Below, piece after piece: positions 50,048 to 58,746 of a DNA stretch of 64,000 nt; the stretch's first letter is position 1; every line of letters starts with the position of its first letter. The notes beneath the pieces are model-generated. The model was not told the origin of the DNA. It saw nothing but the letters and a program-made list of their open reading frames with translations, and did not search any database. The stretch is taken from contig OY969553.1 of assembly GCA_963700925.1 (NCBI GenBank), positions 1,922,001 through 1,986,000 of the forward strand, written 5' to 3'. The DNA is from CAWJMD01 sp963700925. GTDB lineage: Bacteria > Actinomycetota > Actinomycetes > Actinomycetales > CAWJMD01. Position numbers and translations under genes: made by a program.

Positions 50048-51928
50048 TCAGGTGGTGAGCGGTTCGACGGGCTGGGCGAACTGCGTGCGGTGCAGGTCGG
50101 CGTAGCGCCCACCCTCTGCCATCAGGTCGTGGTGGCTGCCGCGCTGGGCGACCCGTCCGTCCTCGATCACGAGGATCACGTCGGCCGCCCTGATCGTCGA
50201 CAGTCGGTGCGCGATCACCACGGCGGTGCGCCCGCTGAGCGCCTCGGCCAGCGCCGCCTGCACGGCGGCCTCGGACGTCGAGTCGAGGTGAGCCGTGGCC
50301 TCGTCGAGGATCACGACTCGCGGACGGGCGAGCAGGAGCCGGGCGATGGTCAACCGCTGCCGCTCGCCGCCCGACAGCCGGTAGCCGCGCTCGCCGACGA
50401 CGGTGTCGAGCCCGTCGGGCAGGCTGCGCACCAGGTCGTCGAGCCGCGACCTGCGCAGCGCCTCCCAGATCTCGTCGTCGGTCGCCTCGGGCCGGGCGAG
50501 CAGCAGGTTGGCCTTCACGGACTCGTGGAACAGGTGTCCGTCCTGCGTGACCATGCCGAGCGTCCGCCGCACCGACTCGGCGGTCAGGTCGCGCACGTCC
50601 GTGCCGGCGAGACGCACTGCGCCCGAGTCGACGTCGTACAGCCGGGCCAGCAGCTGGGCGATCGTCGACTTGCCGGCCCCCGACGAGCCGACCAGCGCGA
50701 CCATCTGCCCCGGTTCCACGGAGAACGAGATGTCGTGCAGCACCTCGACGCCACCTCGGTTGTCGAGCTTGGCGACCTCCTCGAGCGAGGCGAGGGAGAC
50801 CTTGTCGGCGGACGGGTACGCGAACCGCACGTTCTCGACCTGGACGCCGACCGGCCCTTCCGGCACGGTGCTCGCGCCGGGCTTGTCCTGGATCAAGGGA
50901 ACGAGGTCGAGCACCTCGAAGACGCGCTCGAAGCTGACCAGGGCGCTCATCACCTCGACGCGTGCACTGGCCAGGGCCGTCAGGGGGGCGTAGAGCCGGG
51001 TCAGGAGCAGGGCCATCGCCACGACGTCGCCGGCGTCGAGGCTGCCGCGCAGTGAGTAGAAGCCGCCCAACGCGTAGACGAGCGCCAGCGCGAGCGCCGA
51101 GACGAGCGTCAGGGCGGTGACGAACACCCACTGCACCATCGCGGTGCGTACTCCGATGTCGCGCACGCGCCGGGCGCGCACCGCGAACTCAGAGGACTCC
51201 TGCTCGGGGCGTCCGAAGAGCTTCACCAGGGTGGCTCCCGGGGCCGAGAACCGTTCTGTCATCTGCGTGCTCATCAGCGAGTTGTGGTTGGCCGCCTCTC
51301 GTTCGAGGCGAGCGAGCCGCGTGCCCATGCGGCGGGCCGGCAGAACGAACACCGGCAGCAGCACCAGCGCCAGCAGGGTGATCTGCCACGAGATGCCGAG
51401 CATCACGACCAGCGTGAGGGCGAGGGTGACGAGGTTGCCCACGACGCCCGAGAGCGTGTCGCTGAAGGCGCGCTGGGCACCGATCACGTCGTTGTTCAGG
51501 CGGCTCACCAAGGCGCCGGTGCGCGTGCGCGTGAAGAAGGCGATCGGCATCCTCTGCACGTGGTCGAAGACGGCCGTGCGCAGGTCGAGGATGAGCGCCT
51601 CACCGATGCTCGCCGACAGCCACCGGGTCAGCAGCCCGAGCCCGGCCTCCACCACCGCGATCGCCGCGATCGCCAGCGCCAGGATGAGGACCACCCGCAG
51701 CTCGGCGCGGTCGACGATCGCGTTCACCACCCGTCCGGCCAGAACGGGTGTCGCCACCGCCAGCACTGCGCCGACCACGCTCAGCAGCAGGAACCAGAAC
51801 AGCAGCACCTTGTGGGGCTGCGCGAAGCGGGCGATGCGCTTCAGGGTCGCCTTCGAGAACGGTCGCTGGTCCTGCTGGGCGTTCATCGCGTTGTACAGCG
51901 ACATCCACGCCGTGACTTCCATGTCCAT
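50048..51928 (-). CDS. ABC exporter, fused membrane and ATPase domains
   Basis: 626 residues; ATG at 51928 or two codons later. Six-helix transmembrane domain at about 45-330 and NBD at about 365-610: Walker A GSSGAGKST, signature YRLSGGERQRLTIARLLL, Walker B PRVVILDEATAHLD, switch His VVIAHRLSTI. Half-size homodimeric or heterodimeric type IV exporter of the MsbA/LmrA group. Substrate unknown; no partner half-transporter is adjacent. Confidence 0.93.
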   Translation of the reverse strand: MDMEVTAWMSLYNAMNAQQDQRPFSKATLKRIARFAQPHKVLLFWFLLLSVVGAVLAVATPVLAGRVVNAIVDRAELRVVLILALAIAAIAVVEAGLGLLTRWLSASIGEALILDLRTAVFDHVQRMPIAFFTRTRTGALVSRLNNDVIGAQRAFSDTLSGVVGNLVTLALTLVVMLGISWQITLLALVLLPVFVLPARRMGTRLARLEREAANHNSLMSTQMTERFSAPGATLVKLFGRPEQESSEFAVRARRVRDIGVRTAMVQWVFVTALTLVSALALALVYALGGFYSLRGSLDAGDVVAMALLLTRLYAPLTALASARVEVMSALVSFERVFEVLDLVPLIQDKPGASTVPEGPVGVQVENVRFAYPSADKVSLASLEEVAKLDNRGGVEVLHDISFSVEPGQMVALVGSSGAGKSTIAQLLARLYDVDSGAVRLAGTDVRDLTAESVRRTLGMVTQDGHLFHESVKANLLLARPEATDDEIWEALRRSRLDDLVRSLPDGLDTVVGERGYRLSGGERQRLTIARLLLARPRVVILDEATAHLDSTSEAAVQAALAEALSGRTAVVIAHRLSTIRAADVILVIEDGRVAQRGSHHDLMAEGGRYADLHRTQFAQPVEPLTT

Positions 51929-52048
51929 GTGGGGTGTGCCTCCTGTAGCCAACAACTAGCCATCAAACACCGCCCGGCCGACAACGTGTTCCGGCTTTTC
52001 GGTGGCGGACGGTTCCCCGCCGGCTCCGCGCTAGGGGAAGATTCCGCC

Positions 52049-52621
52049 ATGGGCTTCCAGATCGCTGGCACACCTGAGGCTGACGCCGTTCTCGACGAGC
52101 ACCCGATCGCAGTCGTCCTGGGAATGATGCTGGACCAGCAGTACGGGATGGAGCACGCCTTCCGGGGCGGCTGGAAGATCCTCTCGCGGTTCGGCACCCT
52201 CGACCCGGCGGCCATCGCAACGGCCGACCCGGACGATTTCAAGGCGCTGTGCTCGACGCCGCCCGCCATCCATCGGTTCCCCGGCTCGATGGCCGCACGG
52301 GCGCAGGAGCTCGCCGCACTGGTCGAGTCGAAGTACGACGGCGACGCGACCCGCATCTGGACCGAGGCGACGGACGGGGCCGACCTCTTCAAGCGCGTGC
52401 AGGAGCTGCCCGGCTTCGGTCAGCAGAAGGCCCGGATCTTCGTCGCCCTGCTCGCCAAGCAGCTCGGAGTGCGCCCGGATGGGTGGGAGGCCGTCGCTGG
52501 TGACTACGCCCTGGTGGGATATCGGTCGGTGGCCGACGTCGTCGATCTGACCTCGTTGCAGAAGGTGCGCGACTTCAAGAAAGAGAAGAAGGCACAGGCC
52601 GCGGCCGGAGCAGACGGCTGA
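52049..52621 (+). CDS. HhH-GPD-type base-excision repair protein
   Basis: 190 residues; ATG at 52049. Helix-hairpin-helix in FKRVQELPGFGQQKARIFVALLAKQLGVRPDGW (about 115-145), with the GF/IG-x-x-K-A-R loop, preceded by the PIAVVLGMMLDQQYGMEHAFRGGWKI segment. This is the short actinobacterial 'HhH-GPD-type base excision DNA repair protein' family. Predicted DNA glycosylase. The next gene appears to start at a CTG overlapping this stop. Confidence 0.9.
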   Translation: MGFQIAGTPEADAVLDEHPIAVVLGMMLDQQYGMEHAFRGGWKILSRFGTLDPAAIATADPDDFKALCSTPPAIHRFPGSMAARAQELAALVESKYDGDATRIWTEATDGADLFKRVQELPGFGQQKARIFVALLAKQLGVRPDGWEAVAGDYALVGYRSVADVVDLTSLQKVRDFKKEKKAQAAAGADG

Positions 52622-53157
52622 GCGTCCAGTCCGTCGAGCTCCTCCTCGACGGCGCCACCGAGGTTGCCGTCCGGTCTCGACGGGCGGCCCTGGCGAGGGC
52701 TGGCCTGCCGCCCCAGGGCACGCACACCGGCGAGTCCAGCCGGCCCCACGTGACGCTCGCGGTGCGCAGGCGGATCGAACACGACCTCGACCCGGTGCTG
52801 GCGCGGGCCGCGGGGCGGCGCCCTCTGCCGGTCGTCCTCGGAGGGCTGCTGGTGTTCGCGCGGCGGCGCTCCGTCCTCGCACTGGCCGTCGTGCCGTCGA
52901 GCGACCTGCTCGCCCTGCAGCAGCGGGTGCACGACGCGCTGGTGGACTGCGAGCCGCTGAACCGGTTGGGCGGAGGGGATCACCTCGCTCCCGGACGGTG
53001 GACGCCGCACGTCACTCTCGCCCGCGGGCTCACCGCCGAGCAGGTGGCCCGGGCGGTGGAGGCACTGGGTCGTGTCGACGACCTGGAGGGAACCTTCGTG
53101 GCGCTGCGCCGATGGGACGGTGTCGAGCATCGCGCCTGGCTCGTCTCGTCCGCGTGA
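52618..53157 (+). CDS. 2'-5' RNA ligase-like protein, CTG start
   Basis: 179 residues if started at CTG 52618. This codon overlaps the TGA of the previous gene (CTGA), has GGAG 7 nt upstream, and gives an N-terminus SVQSVELLLDGATEVAVRSR that fits the 2H phosphoesterase family. The first HxTx motif (PHVTL) is at about residue 42-46, the second (TPHVTL) at about 135. No ATG, GTG or TTG gives both motifs; the GTG at 52750 begins inside the first motif. Acts on 2'-5' or cyclic phosphates in RNA (family knowledge). Confidence 0.78.
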   Translation: MSVQSVELLLDGATEVAVRSRRAALARAGLPPQGTHTGESSRPHVTLAVRRRIEHDLDPVLARAAGRRPLPVVLGGLLVFARRRSVLALAVVPSSDLLALQQRVHDALVDCEPLNRLGGGDHLAPGRWTPHVTLARGLTAEQVARAVEALGRVDDLEGTFVALRRWDGVEHRAWLVSSA

Positions 53158-53202
53158 CCCTTCGAGGTGCGCGCACAGGGTTCGTTCGCCAGGCTGCCCC
53201 AC

Positions 53203-53742
53203 ATGACCGACGTGCACATCCCCCGGCCGACATCCGGTGACGTGGTCGAGGTGATCCTCGACGACCACCGCATGTTCGAGTCCCTGTTGCGCGATCTGCG
53301 CGACGCCACCGCCGACCGCGAGGCCGCGCGGGTGGCGCTGTCGTCCGTCCTGATCGCGCATGGTGAGGCCGAGGAGGCCGAGGTCTACCCGAACCTGGTG
53401 CGCCGCAAGGCGATTGACGACGACGAGGCCGAGCACGGCGAGGAGGAGCACGCCGAGGGCAACGAGAAGCTGCTGGCCTTGCTGGAGTGCGCGGCCACCG
53501 ACACGCAGAAGTTCGACGACGCCGTCGAGGAGCTGGCGACCGCGCTGAACCATCACATCGGGGAGGAGGAGCAGACGATCCTCAACCCGGCTCGCACCGA
53601 GGTGTCCGACCAGGTCCGCCGCGACCTCGGCGCGAACTTCCTCGCTGCCCGCAGCAAGCACCTGGACGACGACTGCGGCAGCATCGAGAACGTGCGGCGC
53701 ATCGTCCAGAAGGCAGAGCGCGCAGGCAAGCTCGACGACTGA
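53203..53742 (+). CDS. Hemerythrin (HHE) domain protein
   Basis: 179 residues from the ATG at 53203. Four-helix HHE cation-binding domain: DDHRMFESLL (His 21), HGEAEEAEVYP, EHGEEEHAEGNEKLL, and NHHIGEEEQTIL supply the His and Glu ligands of a diiron site. May sense or scavenge oxygen, NO or iron; single-domain cytosolic type. Its stop begins the palindromic element shared with the next convergent gene. Confidence 0.9.
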   Translation: MTDVHIPRPTSGDVVEVILDDHRMFESLLRDLRDATADREAARVALSSVLIAHGEAEEAEVYPNLVRRKAIDDDEAEHGEEEHAEGNEKLLALLECAATDTQKFDDAVEELATALNHHIGEEEQTILNPARTEVSDQVRRDLGANFLAARSKHLDDDCGSIENVRRIVQKAERAGKLDD

Positions 53743-53860
53743 CCCCCTTTGCTCCCCCTACCCACACACCCCCTGTGGCGTGCTCAGCCTGCCCACACAA
53801 TCTGCGCTCAACCCTGTGGGCTGGGTGAGTCTTGTGGGCAGCGCGAGCAACGAGGGGTCA
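53741..53860. repeat. Dispersed palindromic element, copy B
   Basis: Between the convergent hemerythrin and acyltransferase-domain genes. Left arm TGACCCCCTTTGCTCCCCCT starts at the hemerythrin stop, right arm GCGCGAGCAACGAGGGGTCA ends in the acyltransferase stop. Inner pairing CTGCCCACAC / CCTGTGGGCTGGG. Both genes therefore read TGA-CCCC... into the element. See copies A and C. Confidence 0.82.
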
Positions 53861-54715
53861 GAGCACCAGGTACCCGCGCGCGGCTTGCCACGTTCCGCCC
53901 GCGTCGATGCGTTCCAGGACGGTCCGCTGGAGCGACGTCTCGCGTGGCAAGGCGTCGAGGTGCTCCAGGTCGCGGGTGCGGAACGTGTAGTGGATGGCGT
54001 CCTCCGGCATGTCGAACGGCTCGTGGACGAGGGTGAACCGGCGCGCGAAGTGGGCGATGTTCGACTGCGGGAGGTGTTCGAGGAGGTACGGGTCGAGCAG
54101 CCACGAGTTGCACGTGCCGACGCGAACCGGCCGGTCGGGGAAGTGCCGGGCGAAGAAGATGCGGGCCTCGGCCAGGCTCTCGTCGACGGCGGACGGGAGG
54201 AGCGGGCCCGTCGCGGGGATGTGCAGGTCGAGCGTCCACTCCTCCGCGCCGAGCGTCCCCAGGTAAGCCGGCGGTGGATGCTGGATCAGGTACTGCAGCC
54301 GCCCGAGGTGGAACAGCGCGCCCACCACGTGACCGACCAGCCAACCCCATGGCTCGAGACCGAAGCGGCCGTGCATCCTTCGGTGCAGCGCCAGCTGTCG
54401 CCCCAGGTCGGCCAGAGTCGCGCGGGACACGGCGTCGGGAATGCCCTGCCGCGCATGCCATCTGGCGATCTCGGGACCGAAGGCCAGCAGGGCAGCGAGG
54501 GCCGTGAGCGGGTCCGGCTCGACGCCGGGCGGCGGCCCATCGCCGAAGGGTGCGCCCAGCGCCTCACGAAGCAGCGAGACGCCTGCCTCCACGGCCTGGG
54601 GGCCGCCGGGCACCGACCCCGGATCGGTGAGAAGGCGCGCGCACTCCGACCGGTCAGGGTCGGTGACGCCGTACAGATCCAGCACCTCGTCCACACTCAA
54701 CTGCTCGTCGCTCAC
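53858..54715 (-). CDS. GNAT-like acyltransferase domain protein
   Basis: 285 residues, ATG start. Mostly helical N-terminal half (WGWLVGHVVGALFHLGRLQYLIQH) and a C-terminal mixed domain with TLDLHIPATGPL, HFPDRPVRVGTCNSWLLDPYLLEHLPQSNIAHFARRFTLV. This layout matches the family annotated as 'acyltransferase domain / GNAT-like C-terminal domain', found in actinobacteria. No catalytic assignment can be made from sequence alone. Confidence 0.75.
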   Translation of the reverse strand: MSDEQLSVDEVLDLYGVTDPDRSECARLLTDPGSVPGGPQAVEAGVSLLREALGAPFGDGPPPGVEPDPLTALAALLAFGPEIARWHARQGIPDAVSRATLADLGRQLALHRRMHGRFGLEPWGWLVGHVVGALFHLGRLQYLIQHPPPAYLGTLGAEEWTLDLHIPATGPLLPSAVDESLAEARIFFARHFPDRPVRVGTCNSWLLDPYLLEHLPQSNIAHFARRFTLVHEPFDMPEDAIHYTFRTRDLEHLDALPRETSLQRTVLERIDAGGTWQAARGYLVL

Positions 54716-54780
54716 CGGCTCATCCTGCCGTGTGGGCTTCGGGACACTGCCGGTAACACTGCCCCCCTACGCTCGTCCGC

Positions 54781-55557
54781 ATGACACGAGCCGAGATCGA
54801 GTGCTGGCTGACCGACATGGATGGCGTGCTGGTGCACGAGGACCGCGCGCTGCCCGGCGCGGCGGACTTCCTGCAGCGGCTCGTGGACCGCGAGCGGCGG
54901 TTCCTCGTCCTCACCAACAACTCGATCTTCACGCCGCGAGACCTGCGCGCCCGGCTCGCGGGCGCGGGACTCAACGTGCCCGAGGAGTCGATCTGGACGT
55001 CGGCACTGGCGACCGCCCAGTTCCTCGCAGACCAGGTGCCCCATGGCACCGCGTACGTGATCGGCGAGGCCGGCATGACCACGGCGCTGCACGAGGTGGG
55101 CTACGTCCTCACCGACGTCGCGCCCGACTTCGTCGTGCTGGGCGAGACCCGCACCTACTCCTTCGAGGCCATCACGCGCGCGATCCGCCTGATCGGCAAG
55201 GGCGCCCGCTTCATCGCCACCAACCCAGACCCGACAGGCCCGTCTGCGGACGGTCCGTTGCCTGCGACCGGCGCTGTGGCAGCGCTGATCACGCGGGCGA
55301 CCGGAGCCGTGCCCTACGTGGTGGGCAAGCCGAACCCGATGATGTTCCGCAGTGCGATGAACCGCATCGAGGCCCACTCGGAGACGACCGCGATGGTCGG
55401 CGACCGGATGGACACGGACGTGGTGGCGGGCATCGAGGCCGGGCTCGAGACGACGTTGGTGCTGACCGGCTCGACCCGTCGCGAGGAGGTCGACGCGTTC
55501 CCGTACCGGCCCACCAGGATCTGCGAGTCGATCGCCGACCTGATCCCGCTGATCTGA
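54781..55557 (+). CDS. HAD-IIA phosphatase (NagD-like)
   Basis: 258 residues, ATG start. HAD motif I DMDGVLVHED (nucleophile Asp near residue 14), motif II LTNNS (FLVLTNNS, near 45), Lys in VGKPNPMMF, and motif III/IV MVGDRMDTDVVAGIEAGLETTLVLTG (near 205-215). The C2a cap lies between motif II and III. NagD-type nucleotide or sugar phosphatase; the small-molecule substrate is unknown. Confidence 0.93.
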   Translation: MTRAEIECWLTDMDGVLVHEDRALPGAADFLQRLVDRERRFLVLTNNSIFTPRDLRARLAGAGLNVPEESIWTSALATAQFLADQVPHGTAYVIGEAGMTTALHEVGYVLTDVAPDFVVLGETRTYSFEAITRAIRLIGKGARFIATNPDPTGPSADGPLPATGAVAALITRATGAVPYVVGKPNPMMFRSAMNRIEAHSETTAMVGDRMDTDVVAGIEAGLETTLVLTGSTRREEVDAFPYRPTRICESIADLIPLI

Positions 55558-55579
55558 GGGTCTCAAGCGGTCTGAGGTC

Positions 55580-56695
55580 TCACGCAGTCAGAAGAGCGTC
55601 TCCAAGCCGCGCCAGGGCCTCGCTGAAGTCGGCCGGCGGCAGGTGGCCGAACCCCAGCCGAAAGACCCGGTCCTCCGCACCGAACCAGGAGCCCTGTGCG
55701 ACACGGGTTTCCCTGTCCTCGAGCCGCGCAAAGAAGGCAGGCACCTCGTCGTCAGGCACCAGGTCTCGAGGAAGCCGAAGGCAGCACAACGCTCCCCCGT
55801 CAGGACGGACGAAGTCCAGGGGCTGGTCACGCAGCCAGTGCTCGAGCTCGGCCAGGGCGCGCCCCAGCCCGGCCGATCGCGTGGCGAGGAGCTCGGTGCG
55901 ACGGCGCAGCAGCTTGACCGCAAGGAACTCGTCGGGTGTCGAGCAGGCGATCGCGGTGAGGAACTTCGCGGTACGCAGCCGCTCGTACAGCTCGGGGTCG
56001 GCGGTGGTCAGCCAGCCCAGCCGCAGGCCCGGTGCACCGTGTGCCTTGGACAGGGACGCACAGGTCACGACCCTCCGCGACATGGAAGCAACAGACGGGG
56101 GGACGGGCGCGTCGCCGTACGTCGACTCCCGGTAGGTCTCGTCGACCAGCACGACGGCCTCGGGTGAGCGCTCCTCCACGGCGGCGAGCAGGCCGGACAG
56201 CTCGTCCTCTCTCAGCCGCACCCCTGACGGGTTCTGGGGCGAGGCCAGCGACACCAAGCGTGTCTTCGGCGTGAGTGCGCGGCTGACGGCGTCGACGTCC
56301 AGCCGGTAGCCGTCGTCGAACTGCAGGGGCACCGCGTCCACGTCGACGCCGAGTGCCTCGGGAACCGTCCGCGCCGGAGGAAAGCAGGGCGTGGTCAGCA
56401 GGACCCGGTCCCCGGGTGAGCAGCGGTCCTGAGCCAGCAGGAACATCGCCTCGATGGCGCCGACTGTCACGAGGACCTGATCGGCGTCGACACCGGCTTC
56501 GGAGCCGATCAGCTCCCGCAGCTCGGTGTCGCCGCGCGAGGTGCCGTACCCGAGCGTGAGGTCCGCCATCTCGTTCGGGTCCACGAGGTCGGCGAGACGC
56601 AGTGCAGGGCTGGTGCTCTCGGCCAGGTCGTAGCGGACGGGGACGTCGACCAGGCTTGTCATCGGGCTCGACGCGAAGGTCGTCATGGCTGCCAT
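55580..56695 (-). CDS. Fold-type I PLP aminotransferase
   Basis: 371 residues from the ATG at 56695 (56686 also possible). Aminotransferase class I/II fold. Cofactor loop TVGAIEAMF, substrate region LASPQNPSGVRL, VDETYRE (Asp for pyridine N), SLSKAHGAPGLRLGWL with the PLP Lys near residue 230, and C-terminal RLGFGHLP. Resembles the small actinobacterial group of 'aminotransferase class I/II-fold' enzymes annotated as capreomycidine-synthase-like, but substrate unknown. Element C lies just upstream. Confidence 0.9.
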   Translation of the reverse strand: MAAMTTFASSPMTSLVDVPVRYDLAESTSPALRLADLVDPNEMADLTLGYGTSRGDTELRELIGSEAGVDADQVLVTVGAIEAMFLLAQDRCSPGDRVLLTTPCFPPARTVPEALGVDVDAVPLQFDDGYRLDVDAVSRALTPKTRLVSLASPQNPSGVRLREDELSGLLAAVEERSPEAVVLVDETYRESTYGDAPVPPSVASMSRRVVTCASLSKAHGAPGLRLGWLTTADPELYERLRTAKFLTAIACSTPDEFLAVKLLRRRTELLATRSAGLGRALAELEHWLRDQPLDFVRPDGGALCCLRLPRDLVPDDEVPAFFARLEDRETRVAQGSWFGAEDRVFRLGFGHLPPADFSEALARLGDALLTA

Positions 56696-56701
56696 CCTGC
56701 C

Positions 56702-56810
56702 AAGCCCCCTCCTGACCCGGGCTACCCAGCCCACGCAATTCCCCCCTGATCGCGTGGGCTGGGTGAGTCCGCCGGGTGAGCAGTGTGGGCTGGGTGAGCA
56801 ACGGGGGGTC
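56702..56810. repeat. Dispersed palindromic element, copy C
   Basis: Between the aminotransferase start and the stop of the upstream secreted hydrolase (56820). The core is a perfect 13-bp stem ACCCAGCCCACGC / GCGTGGGCTGGGT (56724-56764). The right part GAGCAACGGGGGGTC matches copies A and B and lies ten nt from the hydrolase stop. Probable terminator of the hydrolase gene. Confidence 0.8.
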
Positions 56811-56819
56811 GGGGTTGGG

Positions 56820-58448
56820 TCAGCCCGCCGGATCGAAGGGACGGCTGTCTGGTGCACAGGTCGCGCCGTCGGTCGCCTCCAGGTCGACGAGGTAGGCCGC
56901 GACCGCCGCGTCGGCGCACTCGCTCTTGCCGAGGGTGGTGTGCCCCCACCCGTCGAGGGTGAGCATGCGACCGTCGGGGAACCGGTCGGCGAACGGGTGC
57001 GTCGCGCTGTAGGGAGTGGCCGGGTCGAACCGCGTCCCGATCACCAGCACCGGCTCGTCGACCTTCTGCTTCCACGGTCCGGTGTAGGCGTCCGCGTCCC
57101 GAACCGGCATGAACTCGCACTCGATGCCGACCCAGGCGCGGAACCGGCCGAAGTGCGGGTACTTGCGGTCCTGAGCAGCGGCCACGGCCGCGTAGCCCCC
57201 CGGTCGTCCGGTCTCCCGCGTCTCGACGCAGAAGTTGAAGGCGTTGCCGATCGACACGTAGTCCTCTCGCCTCAGACGCTCCGTGATGTCGGATGGGAAC
57301 TGTGACTCGTTGAGCTGCAACGGTTCCGAGCCGGACGTCGTCCGAGCTGACGAGCCTGTCGCCGCTGCCGCCAGCTCGGCCAGAAGGTCGGCCAGCCCCG
57401 GCCAGCCGGTCGGCTCGTACAGGGAGAGGAAGGTGGCCGCCACCGCGATGTCGTACGTGATCGTCAGCGATGTGCCGTCGTGAAGCAGTACCTGCGCCGG
57501 TTCGGTCCTCAGCCGTTCGAACAGGTCGTTGACCACGGTCGCCGGGTCGCCGAGGGCCGCCAGGGAGCAGCCCTGCGGCGCGGCCTCGGCGCAGAGGCGA
57601 TTGAACTCGGCGAACGTCTCGTGGGCGCCACGTCCCTGGCCGATCCGCGCGCCGAGGGGCCGGGAGTCACCGTTCGACCCGCTGTACGCGGCGGGGTCGA
57701 GGGTTCCGTCGAGCACCAGAGCGCGGACACGGCCCGGGAAGAGCCGCGCGTACGTGGCGCCGAGGTAGGTGCCGTAGGAGTAGCCGACGTAGCTGAGCTT
57801 CTCGTCTCCGAGCGCCTGCCGCAGCAGGTCCATGTCACGCGCCACGTTGGCAGTCGACATGTGCGCCAGTCGATTTCGTGAGGTGGCCGTGCAGCTCTGC
57901 CCGAGGTGCGCACTTGTCGCCACGTAGGCACGCTCCTCCGCGCGGGTCACCGGGAACTGCGGCCGGCTGGAGAGGAACTCCTGCTCGGCGGCCTCCGTCC
58001 GGAAGCATGTCGTGCTGTCCGAGCCCGCCACACCGCGAGGGTCGAAGCCGATCAGGTCGAACCGCTCTCGCACCTGCGGCGCGTAGGCGATCTCGCCCGC
58101 CCCGTGCAGGAACTCGACGCCTGAGCCTCCCGGCCCGCCAGGGTTGGTGAACAGGGAACCGATGCGCTCGCCCGGGCCCGTGGCCGGCAGCCGCGTGAGG
58201 GCGATCGTCGTGGTGGCGCCGCGGGGCTTGTCGTAGTCGGTGGGCACCTCTGTGGTGGCGCACTCGAAGGCCTCGAGGCCCTCACCACAGGGCCCCCAGT
58301 CGATGACGGGGACGGGAGCCCGCACCTGCGTGGCGTCGGCCGATGGAGCCGTCGCCTGGGCAGCTGGAGAGAAGAGCGAACTCGTCAGTGCGGCGGCTGT
58401 GAGAGCCACCAGAACCGTTCGTGCTGTAGGTGGACGGGTGATGCGCAT
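56820..58448 (-). CDS. Secreted alpha/beta hydrolase, tripeptidyl-peptidase-like
   Basis: 542 residues, ATG start, signal peptide to about residue 33 (ending AQA). Alpha/beta hydrolase domain: oxyanion region GGPGGSGVEFLHG, nucleophile Ser in SYVGYSYGTYLGATYA (near residue 220), Asp in GTRFDPATPY, His in LDGWGHTTLGKSECADAAVAAYLVDL. The last belongs to the TAP C-terminal domain. Relatives are Streptomyces SlpD/Tap mycelium or secreted tripeptidyl aminopeptidases. Releases peptides outside the cell. Confidence 0.92.
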   Translation of the reverse strand: MRITRPPTARTVLVALTAAALTSSLFSPAAQATAPSADATQVRAPVPVIDWGPCGEGLEAFECATTEVPTDYDKPRGATTTIALTRLPATGPGERIGSLFTNPGGPGGSGVEFLHGAGEIAYAPQVRERFDLIGFDPRGVAGSDSTTCFRTEAAEQEFLSSRPQFPVTRAEERAYVATSAHLGQSCTATSRNRLAHMSTANVARDMDLLRQALGDEKLSYVGYSYGTYLGATYARLFPGRVRALVLDGTLDPAAYSGSNGDSRPLGARIGQGRGAHETFAEFNRLCAEAAPQGCSLAALGDPATVVNDLFERLRTEPAQVLLHDGTSLTITYDIAVAATFLSLYEPTGWPGLADLLAELAAAATGSSARTTSGSEPLQLNESQFPSDITERLRREDYVSIGNAFNFCVETRETGRPGGYAAVAAAQDRKYPHFGRFRAWVGIECEFMPVRDADAYTGPWKQKVDEPVLVIGTRFDPATPYSATHPFADRFPDGRMLTLDGWGHTTLGKSECADAAVAAYLVDLEATDGATCAPDSRPFDPAG

Positions 58449-58589
58449 CTGAACCCCCAGGTCGTCGATGGTCGGGCGCCGATCGACCGACCGCTTTCGA
58501 CGCTAGGGCGGCCCAGGGGGTCGGGGCGTCCGCCGCAGGTCTGATCCGTGGTGTCCCCCTCAGGCGAGAGGCTGCGCCTACAGGGCTGA

Positions 58590-58606
58590 GGTCGAGATAC
58601 TCGACC
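58590..58606. promoter_or_regulatory. Short dyad upstream of the secreted hydrolase
   Basis: Perfect inverted repeat GGTCGAG-ATA-CTCGACC about 140 nt upstream of the hydrolase start, within the 298-bp gap 58449-58746. Could be a regulator site. Nothing else clear was found in that gap: no complete gene, only a short open stretch reading into the acetyltransferase 3' end. Confidence 0.3.
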
Positions 58607-58746
58607 GAACGCGCGCTGGCCGCTGGACCGGGCGCAGCTCGACGACCGTCTCGCGGAGCCAGGTCTGCAGGCGTGCACCGCGTTCGCGGCGCGCTGGCCC
58701 AGATGCTCGCCGCCGGTTTCACGGACGTCGGGGCGGTCTCGCCTGA

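Noticed and set aside
52504..53661. Minus-strand open frame of 385 codons over the repair, RNA-ligase and hemerythrin genes
   Set aside because: No domain signature; the plus-strand genes have clear motifs.
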